A stretch of DNA of 64,000 nucleotides from Algoriphagus sp. (GCF_013373065.1 NZ_JABXIN010000015.1:62001-126000), one strand, 5' to 3'. Shown: positions 44,193 to 53,702, counted from the stretch's first letter. Notes: generated by a model from the letters alone, not told the origin. Program-made: numbers and translations.

Positions 44193-47100
44193 ATGAAGAC
44201 CAAATTTATCCCAGTTATTTTGGGACTTATTTTTCTTTTTTCGCCCGAAAGTTCCTTTTCCCAGAAATCGAAAAAGAAATCTGAGACTACTCAAGAGGCG
44301 AGTTTTGACACCGCTCTTTACAATGCGATGGAATTTCGTCTTGTCGGTCCTTTTCGAGGAGGCAGAGCCACAGCAGTTGCTGGAGTTGTCCAAGAGCCAC
44401 TGACTTTTTACATGGGTTCTGTTGGTGGAGTTTGGAAAACCACCGATGCTGGCGAAAGCTGGTTTAATGTTTCCGATGGCTATTTTGGTACGGCTTCAGT
44501 TGGAGCGATTACCGTAGCCGAATCTGACCCCAATGTAGTCTATGTTGGGATGGGTGAAGCACCTGTCCGAGGTGTGATGACTTCCCATGGAGATGGAGTT
44601 TACAAATCAGTCGATGGGGGAAAGACCTGGAAGCATATGGGGCTATCTGAAATTCGACAGATTTCCAAAATAGTTGTTCACCCAAGCAATCCTGACTTAG
44701 TCATCGTGGGTGGACAAGGAAGTCCCTACGGCGCTACCGATGCACGAGGGATTTATCGCTCTGAAGATGGAGGGGAGACTTGGGAAAAAGTACATTATGT
44801 AGATGAAAATTCCGGAGTTTCGGATTTGAGCATGGATATGAAAAATCCACGAATGATCTATGCAGCTTATTGGGATCATCGCCGTTTCCCTTGGAAAGTA
44901 CAGAGCGGAGGTCCCAGTTCAGGGATTTACAAGTCTTCGGATATGGGCAAAACTTGGGAAAAGCTTTCGGAAGGCCTTCCGAAAGGTGTAATGGGTAAAA
45001 TTGGGATCTCTGTTTCCCGCGCCAATAACAATATCGTTTGGGCAATTATTGAAGCCGAAGATGGGGGGCTTTATCGCTCGAATGATGCTGGTAAGTCTTG
45101 GCGCTTGGTTAATGGGGATCGGTTGCTTCGTGCTAGATCTTGGTATTACATGCACATCTTGGCTCACCCAACTGAGCCCGAAACAGTGTATATCATGAAT
45201 GCTCCTTTAGTGGAATCAAAAGATGGAGGAAAAACATTCGTCAATCTTCGAACGAGACATGGAGACAACCATCAGCTTTGGATCAATCCAGCACATCCCC
45301 AATACATGGTGAATGCCAATGATGGGGGAGGGAATGTTTCCATTGATGGTGGAAAAACCTGGTCTCGGCAGGATAATCAGCCAACTGCTCAATTCTACCG
45401 GGTGAATGTGGACAAACAGTTTCCATATCGAATTTATGGAGGACAACAGGATAATTCTTCTGTTTCCATTGCATCAAGAGCAAATGGTGGAGGGATTGGC
45501 TGGGATGAGTTTTATCCGGTTGGGGGCTGTGAATCGGCTTACTCTGCTTTTGACCCTGAAAATCCTATCTATGTGTATTCAGGTTGTTACCAAGGAATCA
45601 TCACGGAGTGGAATTCCCAAACCAAATTGGAAAAGGATGTGATGGCTTATCCTTACCAGGGATTGGCTTCCAAGCCTGCCGAAGTTAAGTACCGCTTCAA
45701 CTGGAATGCACCAATTATTGCATCGAAGCATGATCCTTCGGTGATTTACCATGCAGGAAATGTGGTTTTAAAGACAACAAATCGAGGATTAAGCTGGGAG
45801 GAAGTTTCTCCGGATTTGACTAAAAATGATCCAGCACATTTGGATTATGGTGGAGGTCCAATTACAAATGAAGGAGCAGGTGGGGAAGTTTTTCACACCA
45901 TCATGTACTTGGCAGAATCTCCTCACACTCCGGATGTTTTGTATACAGGAGCGGATGATGGTCTTTTGCATGTGACCAAGGATGGAGGTCAAAGTTGGAC
46001 CAACATCACCATCCCTAATACACCGGAAGGCATGGTTAATCAGATTGAAGTTTCACCCCATGATCCGGCGACAGTTTATGTTGCTTTCACTAGTTACAAA
46101 TACAATGATTTCACACCTCACGTATTCAAATCTATCGACTATGGAGCGACTTGGACTCGCTTGGTGAATGGCATTGAGGAGGAAGCTTTTGTTCGGGTGG
46201 TTCGAGAAGATCCCAATCAGAAAGACTTGCTGTATGCTGGAACTGAAACTGGTCTCTATGTTTCTTTCAATGGAGGCCAAAAATGGGAGAAATTCCAACA
46301 GAACTTACCGGTGGTACCGATCAATGATTTGATGATTCAGGATAATGACTTGATCATTGCCACTTCAGGAAGAGCATTTTGGGTGATGGATGATTTGAAT
46401 CCTTTGTATGAATTGCAGGAAGCTGCTTCATCAGATTTCTTTGTCTATGAACCAGAAGCTGCAATACGGGATTATGCCATGCGGGGGAATAACCCTCAAT
46501 TAGGACAAAATCCTTATCCAGGTTTCACCGTGATGTATTACCTCAAAGAAAATGCTGATTCAGTCATTTTGGAAGCGGAATTGCAAGATATGAATGGAAA
46601 AGTGCTTCGAAAATTCACGACGGATTCCAAAGCAAAGACCGGAAAAATTAAGAAAGAGGCAGGAATGAATAGGCTCAATTGGGATTTGAGTTTGGATGCT
46701 TTTGAGGGAGTGGAAGGAGTATTTTCAGGAATTGGTTCTTCGGCCCAACGAGTGATTCCCGGTAATTACAAACTCGTGATGCGCTATGGGGATCAACAAA
46801 TCACCAAAGACCTTACTGTCAAAGCAGATCCTAGATGGACAGCAACTGCTGCACAGTATCAGGAACAAGAAAGCCAACTATTGACTTTGCGAGAAGCGAT
46901 TATCGATACTAGAAAGATGGCTGAAGATCTGCGGAGCATCCGTGGTCAAATCAAAGATTTGACAGCTCGAGTGGATGCTGAGAAATACAAAGATTGGCAT
47001 GATCAGGCAAAAGTAGTTCTCACTACAATAGATGAAGCGGAATCAGAATTGATTCAGACCAAACAGAAGACCTTCCAGGATGTTATTAACTTCCCGAATA

Positions 47101-47309
47101 AACTGGATGCAGATCTTCTACATATTTACGGTGCGATCAATGAGGGTGAGCCACCAATTACAGAAGGACAAAAGCAACGGGTAAAAGATCTTTTGAGTGT
47201 TTTCGAAAGAGTCAAAGGCCAAGTCGATGCAGTGATGGCTTCAACTCAGGCTTTGGAAAAATCCATGATTGATCAAAAGATCCCGATTTTGGCTCCGAAG
47301 AAGGATTAA
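44193..47309 (+). CDS. Exported BNR/sortilin-like beta-propeller protein
   Basis: A 1038-residue exported protein with signal peptide MKTKFIPVILGLIFLFSPES (cut near SFSQ). It has long arrays of BNR/Asp-box repeats such as WKTTDAGESWFNV, YKSVDGGKTWKHM, YRSEDGGETWEKV, YKSSDMGKTWEKL, YRSNDAGKSWRLV, VSIDGGKTWSR, HVTKDGGQSWTNI and FKSIDYGATWTRL. Together they form one or two VPS10/sortilin-like propellers. The last 250 residues are a beta-sandwich then a helical coiled-coil tail (about 900-1030). Such proteins are often annotated as glycosyl hydrolases, but no catalytic residues could be confirmed, so a binding or secreted enzyme role stays open. A dispersed-type hairpin follows. Confidence 0.85.
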   Translation: MKTKFIPVILGLIFLFSPESSFSQKSKKKSETTQEASFDTALYNAMEFRLVGPFRGGRATAVAGVVQEPLTFYMGSVGGVWKTTDAGESWFNVSDGYFGTASVGAITVAESDPNVVYVGMGEAPVRGVMTSHGDGVYKSVDGGKTWKHMGLSEIRQISKIVVHPSNPDLVIVGGQGSPYGATDARGIYRSEDGGETWEKVHYVDENSGVSDLSMDMKNPRMIYAAYWDHRRFPWKVQSGGPSSGIYKSSDMGKTWEKLSEGLPKGVMGKIGISVSRANNNIVWAIIEAEDGGLYRSNDAGKSWRLVNGDRLLRARSWYYMHILAHPTEPETVYIMNAPLVESKDGGKTFVNLRTRHGDNHQLWINPAHPQYMVNANDGGGNVSIDGGKTWSRQDNQPTAQFYRVNVDKQFPYRIYGGQQDNSSVSIASRANGGGIGWDEFYPVGGCESAYSAFDPENPIYVYSGCYQGIITEWNSQTKLEKDVMAYPYQGLASKPAEVKYRFNWNAPIIASKHDPSVIYHAGNVVLKTTNRGLSWEEVSPDLTKNDPAHLDYGGGPITNEGAGGEVFHTIMYLAESPHTPDVLYTGADDGLLHVTKDGGQSWTNITIPNTPEGMVNQIEVSPHDPATVYVAFTSYKYNDFTPHVFKSIDYGATWTRLVNGIEEEAFVRVVREDPNQKDLLYAGTETGLYVSFNGGQKWEKFQQNLPVVPINDLMIQDNDLIIATSGRAFWVMDDLNPLYELQEAASSDFFVYEPEAAIRDYAMRGNNPQLGQNPYPGFTVMYYLKENADSVILEAELQDMNGKVLRKFTTDSKAKTGKIKKEAGMNRLNWDLSLDAFEGVEGVFSGIGSSAQRVIPGNYKLVMRYGDQQITKDLTVKADPRWTATAAQYQEQESQLLTLREAIIDTRKMAEDLRSIRGQIKDLTARVDAEKYKDWHDQAKVVLTTIDEAESELIQTKQKTFQDVINFPNKLDADLLHIYGAINEGEPPITEGQKQRVKDLLSVFERVKGQVDAVMASTQALEKSMIDQKIPILAPKKD

Positions 47310-47334
47310 GGAGGAAAATGAATTAATAGAGTTT

Positions 47335-47406
47335 CGTCATCGCGAACTTAGTGAAGCAATCTCTTTCGAAAAAGATCGCGTCGCTTCGCTCGCGATGACG
47401 TTTTTT
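47335..47406. repeat. Dispersed-type palindromic repeat, possible terminator
   Basis: Perfect 11-base outer arms CGTCATCGCGA (47335-47345) and TCGCGATGACG (47390-47400), with inner imperfect pairing (GTGAAGC/GCTTCGC and TCTCTTTCGAAAAAGA). A T6 run follows. It resembles the GTCATTGCGA-type dispersed repeats of Bacteroidota intergenic regions. Because of the T run it may end transcription of the BNR gene. Confidence 0.75.
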
Positions 47407-47452
47407 GTAGGGGATCTAATCAACTTTTTCCTCCTTCACCTGTTTAATTTCT

Positions 47453-47635
47453 ATGCACGAACACTTCTTCCAGTGCCCCCATTGCTTTCAGGAGATTTCT
47501 ATGCTTCTCGACCTCTCGGTTTCCCGACAGGAGTACATTGAGGACTGCGAAGTTTGCTGCAATCCAATCGAGATTCAGATAGAATTTGAGGAGGGAGTAT
47601 TGGTCTATTTTGAAGCTAACTCAATTGAACAGTAA
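47453..47635 (+). CDS. CPXCG motif-containing cysteine-rich small protein
   Basis: A 60-residue protein with two zinc-knuckle-like pairs, FQCPHCFQE (residues 7-14) and EDCEVCCNPIEI (near 31-40), matching the CPXCG family. Here the first motif reads CPHC followed by Phe rather than Gly. The acidic remainder (EFEEGVLVYFEANS) is typical. It probably binds one zinc or iron; the role is unknown. Its stop codon overlaps the next start as TAATG, so it is coupled with the PNPOx-like gene. Confidence 0.85.
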   Translation: MHEHFFQCPHCFQEISMLLDLSVSRQEYIEDCEVCCNPIEIQIEFEEGVLVYFEANSIEQ

Positions 47636-48201
47636 TGCTTTTTTCAAAAGAAGACTCTTTGGTAGAAATTTGGCAAGTGGTCAAGCATGAACTTCATCGT
47701 GGTGCATTGGACGTAAAACACCCTTTTCATTGGGTGAATTTGGGTACCATCTCAGGGGATTTTCCCTCGGTACGAACCGTGGTGATGAGGAGGGTAAGTG
47801 AGGAGCTTCATTTTTTTGTCTATACCGATTACCGATCAAAAAAGTGCTCGGATTTAAAGGTCAACCCGAATGCTACGCTTCATTTTTATCATCCCAAAAA
47901 GCAGGTTCAAATCCGGGTGAAGACTAAGGCTAAGCTCCATTTTCAGGATGAATTGGCTGAAAACCTTTGTAAAACAATTCCAGCCCACCGAGGATCAGAA
48001 TATACTGGTGCCAAAGCTCCAGGAACTCCTATTTCAAACTCCCTAGAAGGATGGAACCAAGGAGATTTAGAAAACCACTTTTTCACCGTTTTGGAGTTGG
48101 AGCCTTTTGAAATCGATGTGCTGCAGCTTCGAAAGGAGGGGCATCTTCGAGTACTGTTTGCTAAAGATAAAGATTGGGAGGGGACTTGGCTGGTGCCTTA
48201 A
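47635..48201 (+). CDS. Pyridoxamine 5'-phosphate oxidase family (FMN-binding split barrel) protein
   Basis: A 188-residue FMN-binding split-barrel protein. HWVNLGTISGDFPSVRTVVMRRV and FFVYTDYRSKKCSDLKVNPNATLHFY are the usual FMN-site blocks, and WNQGDLENHFFTVLELEPFEIDVLQL is the C-terminal half. It is shorter than classic PdxH and lacks the RxxR(V/L)xG C-terminal substrate motif, so it is probably a flavin reductase-like or general oxidase rather than the vitamin B6 enzyme. It is coupled to the CPXCG gene and overlaps the convergent DUF5916 gene by four bases. Confidence 0.82.
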   Translation: MLFSKEDSLVEIWQVVKHELHRGALDVKHPFHWVNLGTISGDFPSVRTVVMRRVSEELHFFVYTDYRSKKCSDLKVNPNATLHFYHPKKQVQIRVKTKAKLHFQDELAENLCKTIPAHRGSEYTGAKAPGTPISNSLEGWNQGDLENHFFTVLELEPFEIDVLQLRKEGHLRVLFAKDKDWEGTWLVP

Positions 48202-50381
48202 ATATTCCACCAATAGGTGAATTTGAGAACAATTGAGCGGTTTTTGGTGTAAAATGGGGCCGGTAAATAATTGTCCGTGTAGACGATAAAAAGATCTGAA
48301 GCTGGCTTAAATCGCCATTGGAATCGTGTATTTAAATTGATGTTTTCGATTTGTTCATTGTATTGAACAAAAGCCGTAAAGAACAAGGTGTTGGTCATAG
48401 TCACATCAATCCGAGGACCTACCAACCAGAAATCCGTGTTTCCCCAAGGTTCTGGTAGATTGATTCGATTGAAATTGGTACTCAAGGCAAGACTGACATA
48501 AGGCTGGAATCGGTAGCCGAGATCTGTGGTAAAATTATATCGTTTGCCACCGGCATAATAGCCTCCCAAGCGGGTGGTAAAACTATAGGTAAATAAACTT
48601 TGGGGTTTGGAGTTGTATTCCGCACCTATGGCACTCCATGAATGTTCAGTTCCTGCCGGAAGAGTTTCTCCAGAAAAGTTGGTAGGATCAAATGGCCGTT
48701 GCAAGAGAATGTAATCGGAAGCTGTCCAAAGCATAAAAGTGCTTTGGCTTCGCCATTTGATATTGTAGGCTAAATAGGTAGTGTTATCGGTTTTTTCACC
48801 CTCTTTATTGAAGAAAAAAGTAGTGCCAAAATCCGGACCATGACTGAGGATTTTTTCACTGACCGGAAACCATCGATAACCAATCGTCGGATTGATTTTG
48901 GTATAGCCTCTTCGTGGAACATAGCCAACTTCTGCTGTGTAGTTTTCAGAAACCAGTTCATGCTGCCAGTTCCAGGTCAGGTTTCCGGAAGCATATTTTA
49001 AGTTGGCTGCATGGACAAAACCATTTGCCTGATTATCCGGACCGAAGCTTTGAAGTAGCATGGCCTTCCCGGTCCATAAATTATTGGAAGAGGCCAGGTT
49101 GTATTCCAATCCCACATTTCGGTTGAATTGGGAATAAATGGGGTCTTCTGAATTGGGATCAGGATTGTAGTTTAAGGATTGTTTATTAATGAAAATTCCC
49201 GTGACATTACTCCTTGCCCCGACTTGCCGTTGCAAGGCCATCACTGTGAAATTCTGCGAAGGGAGCCCTTCTTCACTTACCTCACCTGTTTGCATATTCA
49301 TGGCTCCAATACGCCAATCTTTGTTGATTTTTCCACTTAGGCGAGCCCCAAATTGAATGGGAGCATTCAGCCCTATTCTTCTGGAAAAGAAAGGACGAAT
49401 GGTGCTGTAGCCAAAGTTGGCGAAGAGGTCTCCGTTTTCCAGAAAGAATTGGCGTCTTTCCGGAAAGAATAATTCAAATCGATCCAGATTGGTCACCTGC
49501 CGGTCTACTTCCACTTGGGAAAAATCAGGATTGACAGTAAGGTCCAAGTTCAGAGAAGAAGTCAGAGAAATTTTGGCATCCATACCGATTTCTCTTCGAT
49601 AGGAAGTTTCACCATTATTCTCAAAATCCTTGGAAACTCCCCCCAATAGATAGGGGATGACTGAAATATTTGCACCGGGATCCGGTGGAGGATTATCCCA
49701 AACCAGAATACCTGTGTAAGCTAAAGATGCTGAGGGGAACTGCCGCGGTACAGGGGCCCAACCAGACTTTTCGGTAGTTTTCAAATCGAGTCGGGAAAAA
49801 TTAACTCCCCACTCTTTGATACCTTTTTTGTATCGGATGGATTTGAAAGGGATGGCAGCTTCAAAAATCCATTTGTCTTCATAGTTTCTGACCTTGGAAG
49901 TCCATTTATTGTCCCAACTGAGATCTACAGAACCCCCATTGTACATGATGCCGTCCCACTGCGCGCCTGCCGCATTTGCCCCGAAAGAAAAGCCATTTGT
50001 CTGATCATCAAAGGGGTCCATGAAAAGCAGGAAGTTGTCATTTTTTCCAAAACTGAAATCTCTACGGAGCGATTCCACCATGTAAGGGCCTTCTACGGCA
50101 TGGTGGTTGACTACGATCAGGTATAAATGCTGGTCGTCGTAGGTCATGCGGACATCAGTTTTGACCTGGGCGAAACTTGTATCCATGGGAGTAATCATGA
50201 AAAAATCAGTCGCTACTTCGGCATCAAGCCAGGCTTGTTCGTCTAGAACGCCATCTATGATGATTTCCGAACTTGCCTTTCGGATTTGCAAGCGATAGTC
50301 ATCGTTTATTTTTTGAGCTTTGGCAACAAAAACGAGCAAAAAACCAAAGAGAAAGATTGATAGGGTGAGTGATCGGGTCAT
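48198..50381 (-). CDS. DUF5916 / CBM9-like outer-membrane protein
   Basis: A 727-residue exported protein with signal peptide (MTRSLTLSIFLFGFLLVFVAKAQ). An N-terminal carbohydrate-binding family 9-like domain (about 30-215: SSEIIIDGVLDEQAWLDAE, YDDQHLYLIVV, WIFEAAIPFKSIRY) precedes a DUF5916 beta-barrel region. That region has repeated aromatic strands, includes FELFFPERRQFFLENGDLF near 300, and ends at a C-terminal KFTYWWNI. This architecture is common in Bacteroidota and probably forms an outer-membrane pore or binding protein. The substrate is unknown. It lies downstream of the TonB-dependent receptor on the same strand with a 76-base gap. Confidence 0.85.
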   Translation of the reverse strand: MTRSLTLSIFLFGFLLVFVAKAQKINDDYRLQIRKASSEIIIDGVLDEQAWLDAEVATDFFMITPMDTSFAQVKTDVRMTYDDQHLYLIVVNHHAVEGPYMVESLRRDFSFGKNDNFLLFMDPFDDQTNGFSFGANAAGAQWDGIMYNGGSVDLSWDNKWTSKVRNYEDKWIFEAAIPFKSIRYKKGIKEWGVNFSRLDLKTTEKSGWAPVPRQFPSASLAYTGILVWDNPPPDPGANISVIPYLLGGVSKDFENNGETSYRREIGMDAKISLTSSLNLDLTVNPDFSQVEVDRQVTNLDRFELFFPERRQFFLENGDLFANFGYSTIRPFFSRRIGLNAPIQFGARLSGKINKDWRIGAMNMQTGEVSEEGLPSQNFTVMALQRQVGARSNVTGIFINKQSLNYNPDPNSEDPIYSQFNRNVGLEYNLASSNNLWTGKAMLLQSFGPDNQANGFVHAANLKYASGNLTWNWQHELVSENYTAEVGYVPRRGYTKINPTIGYRWFPVSEKILSHGPDFGTTFFFNKEGEKTDNTTYLAYNIKWRSQSTFMLWTASDYILLQRPFDPTNFSGETLPAGTEHSWSAIGAEYNSKPQSLFTYSFTTRLGGYYAGGKRYNFTTDLGYRFQPYVSLALSTNFNRINLPEPWGNTDFWLVGPRIDVTMTNTLFFTAFVQYNEQIENINLNTRFQWRFKPASDLFIVYTDNYLPAPFYTKNRSIVLKFTYWWNI

Positions 50382-50457
50382 GAGCTATGGGCTTACAAAG
50401 TTAGAGTTTTTGTTAGCCATTTTTTGTGACTTTTATAGCAAAGGCTTCTTAATGGGC

Positions 50458-52842
50458 TTATTGTTTGACTCGGAAAGAGAATGTGAGATTGATTTGTCTT
50501 CGGATAAACTGAGAATCTCCTTCTGTAAAGAAGTTTTCTCCTTCCGTAATGAATCGATTTCTTCTGGAATTGAGGATATCATTCACGGTCAAAATCAATC
50601 GGCCGCGTTCTTGCATAATTTGTTTACTAGCTGAAAGGTCTAAAAAGAAAATGCCTTTTCGCACTCCTTGAGCGGTCTTTTGCCTGGCATCATAGTTTGT
50701 TCGGAGTTGTAAATCCCATCCATTCTCCAAGGTGAATCGGGAAGTTTGTCGGGCTAAGAAAGAAGTGGTTTTTGCTTGAAAATCAGCTTGAATATTACTT
50801 CCATCGATATCAGCATGGAAGAAATTTAAGTTCAGATCCAGTTTCCACCAATCTGTGGGTCGATAGTCAGCACTGAATTCCAAGCCGAAGGATTGCTCAC
50901 CCGTTAAATTGTAAGGGAGCGTCGTCGCAAACCCCTCTTCGTTAACGCTTCGGATTCGCTCGATTTTATCAACAGTATTTCGAAAATAGGCAGTGGAAAA
51001 TAGGGTGCCTTTATCGAAATACTTGATGTGTCCCAATTCGAAGGCGTCAGTAAATTCAGGATTCAAATCTGGATTTCCACTGAAAAAATTTCGCTGATCG
51101 GAAAAGGTAACATAAGGACTCAGGTCGTTATAAACGGGTCTGCGAACACGGCGGGAATAGCTAAGTTGAAATGCATTTTCCTCGGAAATGTTGTAAGTCA
51201 AATGGGCGCTAGGGAAGAGGTTGGTATAATTTCTGGGATTGCGCTCGTTGGTTTCGGCTAGAATGGTTTCGACGTCGGTATGTTCTGCACGAAGACCTGC
51301 TTGATAACTCCAGTTTCCAGTTTTGTTCCCAATGATTCCATAGGCAGCCAAGATATTTTCATTGTAGAGGAAAATATTATCGAGCCCGGGTAAAGGAACT
51401 AATTCACCGCTTTCATTTTCCTCGGAAACGATGAAGTCATTTTCCATTTCCCGAAAACTGGTACGAACCCCGGTTTCGAATTTACCTTCTGAACCTATGG
51501 GTTTTACATAATCCAGTTGAAAGAGGTATTGATTTTCAAATTCATCGTTGAGAGAGGTTTGTACCAAATCTTCCTCGGGAACAGGCTGTCCTCCTGCATC
51601 AAAACGAAACTCGGTAAATAGCTGATCGGAATTTTCCCAATAGTTCAAATAGGTAAAGGTAGCAGTCAGTTCATGGCCTTTTTCTGCAAAACTTCGCTTG
51701 TAATTCAAGGCAATCTCTGAATTGGGTTCTTTTTCCTTTTCGTCTTGTCTTCTCAGGGAGTAGCCCAGGAAATTATCAAGAGAGTTCAGGTAATCATCGT
51801 AGCGGATATCGGTGATTCTTCTTCCGTCTGTTCTTCGCCAAAGGTAGGACATGGTCAGAACGCTTTGTTCCGAAAAGAAATAATCCAAACCGCCGCGGAT
51901 GTTATTATTCCAGCCCCGAAGTTCACCGGAATTGGCCTGATTCAAGATGAGTGTTTCTCCGTTTTCGTAGACCTCTTGGTATTGTTCGCTGACATAAGGC
52001 TGATAGCGACGCGCAAAGCCATAATTGATGAACCAGTTGATTCGGTTTTTTCGATAATTCAAATTCGCGGAGAATCCAAGATTAAGAGGTGTACCTGCAA
52101 TTACTTCAAAGGACCCATTGAAACCTTGTTTGTTGTCCTTTTTCAAAATAATATTGATTACTCCGGCCATTCCTTCGGCTTCATAGCGAGCAGAAGGATT
52201 GGTAATGACTTCTACCCGTTCGACAAGATTGGCAGGGAGTTGACGCAAGCCAGAGGAGCCTTTGAAACTTACCAATCCAGAAGGTTTTCCATCGATTAAA
52301 ATCCGCACATTCGAAGATCCTCTCAGGCGGACATTTCCCTCAGGGTCTACGGCTACCGAGGGGAGGTTCATTAAAATATCCGTAGCCGTACCGCCTGCAT
52401 TGGCGAGGTCTTTTCCGACATTAAAGATTCGCTTATCCAGGGATAGTTCCATGATGGTCTTTTCTCCCTGCACCACTACTTCGTCTAAATCTTCTGCAGA
52501 TGACTTCAGTAAAATAATACCCAAATCCTTTTGATTGGTTGATCGGCTAAGCTCGAAAACGTCAGTCTTGAAGGTTTCAAAGCCCATGAATTCAATGAGG
52601 ACATAAAATTTCCCTAAGGGAAGATCGATGGAAAAATTTCCATTTTCTTCGGTAATCCCACCTCCAATTAGGCTATCTGTTGGGGAATAAACGGCTACGG
52701 AGGCAAAGGAAAGAGCCTGTTTGGAATTTAGCTCCTGTACTGTTCCGCGTAATTTTCCTTGGGAGAAAACAGAAAAAGTAAGCGAAAAGAATAGCAAACA
52801 TCCAACCAAGGCCGGTCTAATGAGGTATGGGCTGGTCATCAT
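50458..52842 (-). CDS. TonB-dependent receptor / outer-membrane beta-barrel family protein
   Basis: A 794-residue outer-membrane receptor. A signal peptide ends near FSQG (about residue 28). A carboxypeptidase-like regulatory domain covers about 30-115 (LRGTVQELNSKQALSFASVAV) and a plug about 120-245 (DILMNLPSVAVDPEGNVRLRG, VRILIDGKP, VERVEVITNPSARYEAEGMAGVINIILKK). A large barrel follows to the C-terminal LTFSFRVKQ. This is the non-SusC, Cir/FepA-like group common in Bacteroidota (often called outer membrane beta-barrel family protein). No adjacent ferric-siderophore genes are seen, so the ligand is unknown. Two ATGs are adjacent; the first is given. Confidence 0.92.
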   Translation of the reverse strand: MMTSPYLIRPALVGCLLFFSLTFSVFSQGKLRGTVQELNSKQALSFASVAVYSPTDSLIGGGITEENGNFSIDLPLGKFYVLIEFMGFETFKTDVFELSRSTNQKDLGIILLKSSAEDLDEVVVQGEKTIMELSLDKRIFNVGKDLANAGGTATDILMNLPSVAVDPEGNVRLRGSSNVRILIDGKPSGLVSFKGSSGLRQLPANLVERVEVITNPSARYEAEGMAGVINIILKKDNKQGFNGSFEVIAGTPLNLGFSANLNYRKNRINWFINYGFARRYQPYVSEQYQEVYENGETLILNQANSGELRGWNNNIRGGLDYFFSEQSVLTMSYLWRRTDGRRITDIRYDDYLNSLDNFLGYSLRRQDEKEKEPNSEIALNYKRSFAEKGHELTATFTYLNYWENSDQLFTEFRFDAGGQPVPEEDLVQTSLNDEFENQYLFQLDYVKPIGSEGKFETGVRTSFREMENDFIVSEENESGELVPLPGLDNIFLYNENILAAYGIIGNKTGNWSYQAGLRAEHTDVETILAETNERNPRNYTNLFPSAHLTYNISEENAFQLSYSRRVRRPVYNDLSPYVTFSDQRNFFSGNPDLNPEFTDAFELGHIKYFDKGTLFSTAYFRNTVDKIERIRSVNEEGFATTLPYNLTGEQSFGLEFSADYRPTDWWKLDLNLNFFHADIDGSNIQADFQAKTTSFLARQTSRFTLENGWDLQLRTNYDARQKTAQGVRKGIFFLDLSASKQIMQERGRLILTVNDILNSRRNRFITEGENFFTEGDSQFIRRQINLTFSFRVKQ

Positions 52843-53067
52843 AGGTTTATAGGCTGGTCAGGTAAGTATGTACTTGCCAATTGAGATAAACAATTTAAAA
52901 TACTTGCCTGGGAATTAAATCTTAATTTCTACCAATGGTGGGATGATAGTCTTAGATTAAAGATTGAGAATATCAGTATCAAGTAATAATTCCCAACAAA
53001 CAAAGCTAGCTATATGATTTTCAGCTAAATCTACCTACCTTTTTACAATGCTATAAAATCAAATTTT

Positions 53068-53646
53068 ATGAAAAAGATAGGCTTAGCTTGCTTGGTGATT
53101 TTCCTAGGGTTTTCTCTGAAGGCCATTGCTCAGGAAGAAGTTCCACCCCATATCAAAGATCATATTACCTATCCCGTTTTGGATTTTCATCCCTTTGTAG
53201 GAGTAATGCCTATTCAGGATCCAGCTTTGATGTATGATTCTACCTTGGATTACAAGGTTGTGTTGGATTTATATGGAAGAATTCGGGATACGACTGCTAT
53301 TCATCAGACTTTTTTGGAAGTGGCAAGAACCTATAATTTGGGCATTGCTACTGGTGTGCCCGCTGAAAAACTCCATATCGCAGCTGTTATTCATGGAGGC
53401 TTGGTTCAGGCGATTTTGAATGATCAGGAATACCAGGAAAAATATGGGAAGCCTAATCCAAATTTGGAGGCGATAAAACTGCTACATGAGGTTGGAGTAA
53501 AGTTCTATGTATGCGGGCAAAGTATGGGATTCTTGAATGTCAAGGAGGAGGATATCTCACCGCTAATTCATCCTGCGATTTCAGCAAAATATTCCTTTGT
53601 TAGCTTGGATCAACAAGGCTATACTTACTTGAATATTAGTAATTAG
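53068..53646 (+). CDS. Exported DsrE family protein
   Basis: A 192-residue protein with a signal peptide (MKKIGLACLVIFLGFSLKAIA, cut before QEE) and a DsrE/DsrF-like fold. IAAVIHGGLVQAILND and the Cys-containing segment VKFYVCGQSMGF are typical, the latter with the single conserved cysteine of sulfur-relay family members. Classical DsrE/TusD proteins are cytoplasmic sulfur carriers; an exported form implies a different or periplasmic redox job. It is divergent from the TonB-receptor gene and has its own terminator. An exact function cannot be assigned. Confidence 0.82.
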   Translation: MKKIGLACLVIFLGFSLKAIAQEEVPPHIKDHITYPVLDFHPFVGVMPIQDPALMYDSTLDYKVVLDLYGRIRDTTAIHQTFLEVARTYNLGIATGVPAEKLHIAAVIHGGLVQAILNDQEYQEKYGKPNPNLEAIKLLHEVGVKFYVCGQSMGFLNVKEEDISPLIHPAISAKYSFVSLDQQGYTYLNISN

Positions 53647-53666
53647 GAACGAAAAGTATTTAAAAG

Positions 53667-53702
53667 AAATCCCCCGATATATATACACCGGGGGATTTTT
53701 TT
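53667..53702 (+). terminator. Terminator after the DsrE gene
   Basis: Ten-base arms AAATCCCCCG (53667-53676) and CGGGGGATTT (53689-53698), a 12-base loop and a T run to 53702. It is also near the end of the convergent S9 peptidase gene. Confidence 0.85.

Noticed and set aside
47269-47541. 90-residue frame spanning the palindromic repeat
   Set aside because: Its middle part is simply the translated dispersed repeat and it covers the real CPXCG gene in another frame.
51745-52299. 184-codon frame antisense to the TonB-dependent receptor
   Set aside because: The receptor's plug motifs are read from the other strand here; the antisense product shows no domain.
52861-52878. Hairpin GGTAAGTA-TG-TACTTGCC upstream of the TonB-receptor gene as an operator
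   Set aside because: One G-T pair and a two-base loop in AT-rich DNA; without a second copy or a known regulator this cannot be told from chance.
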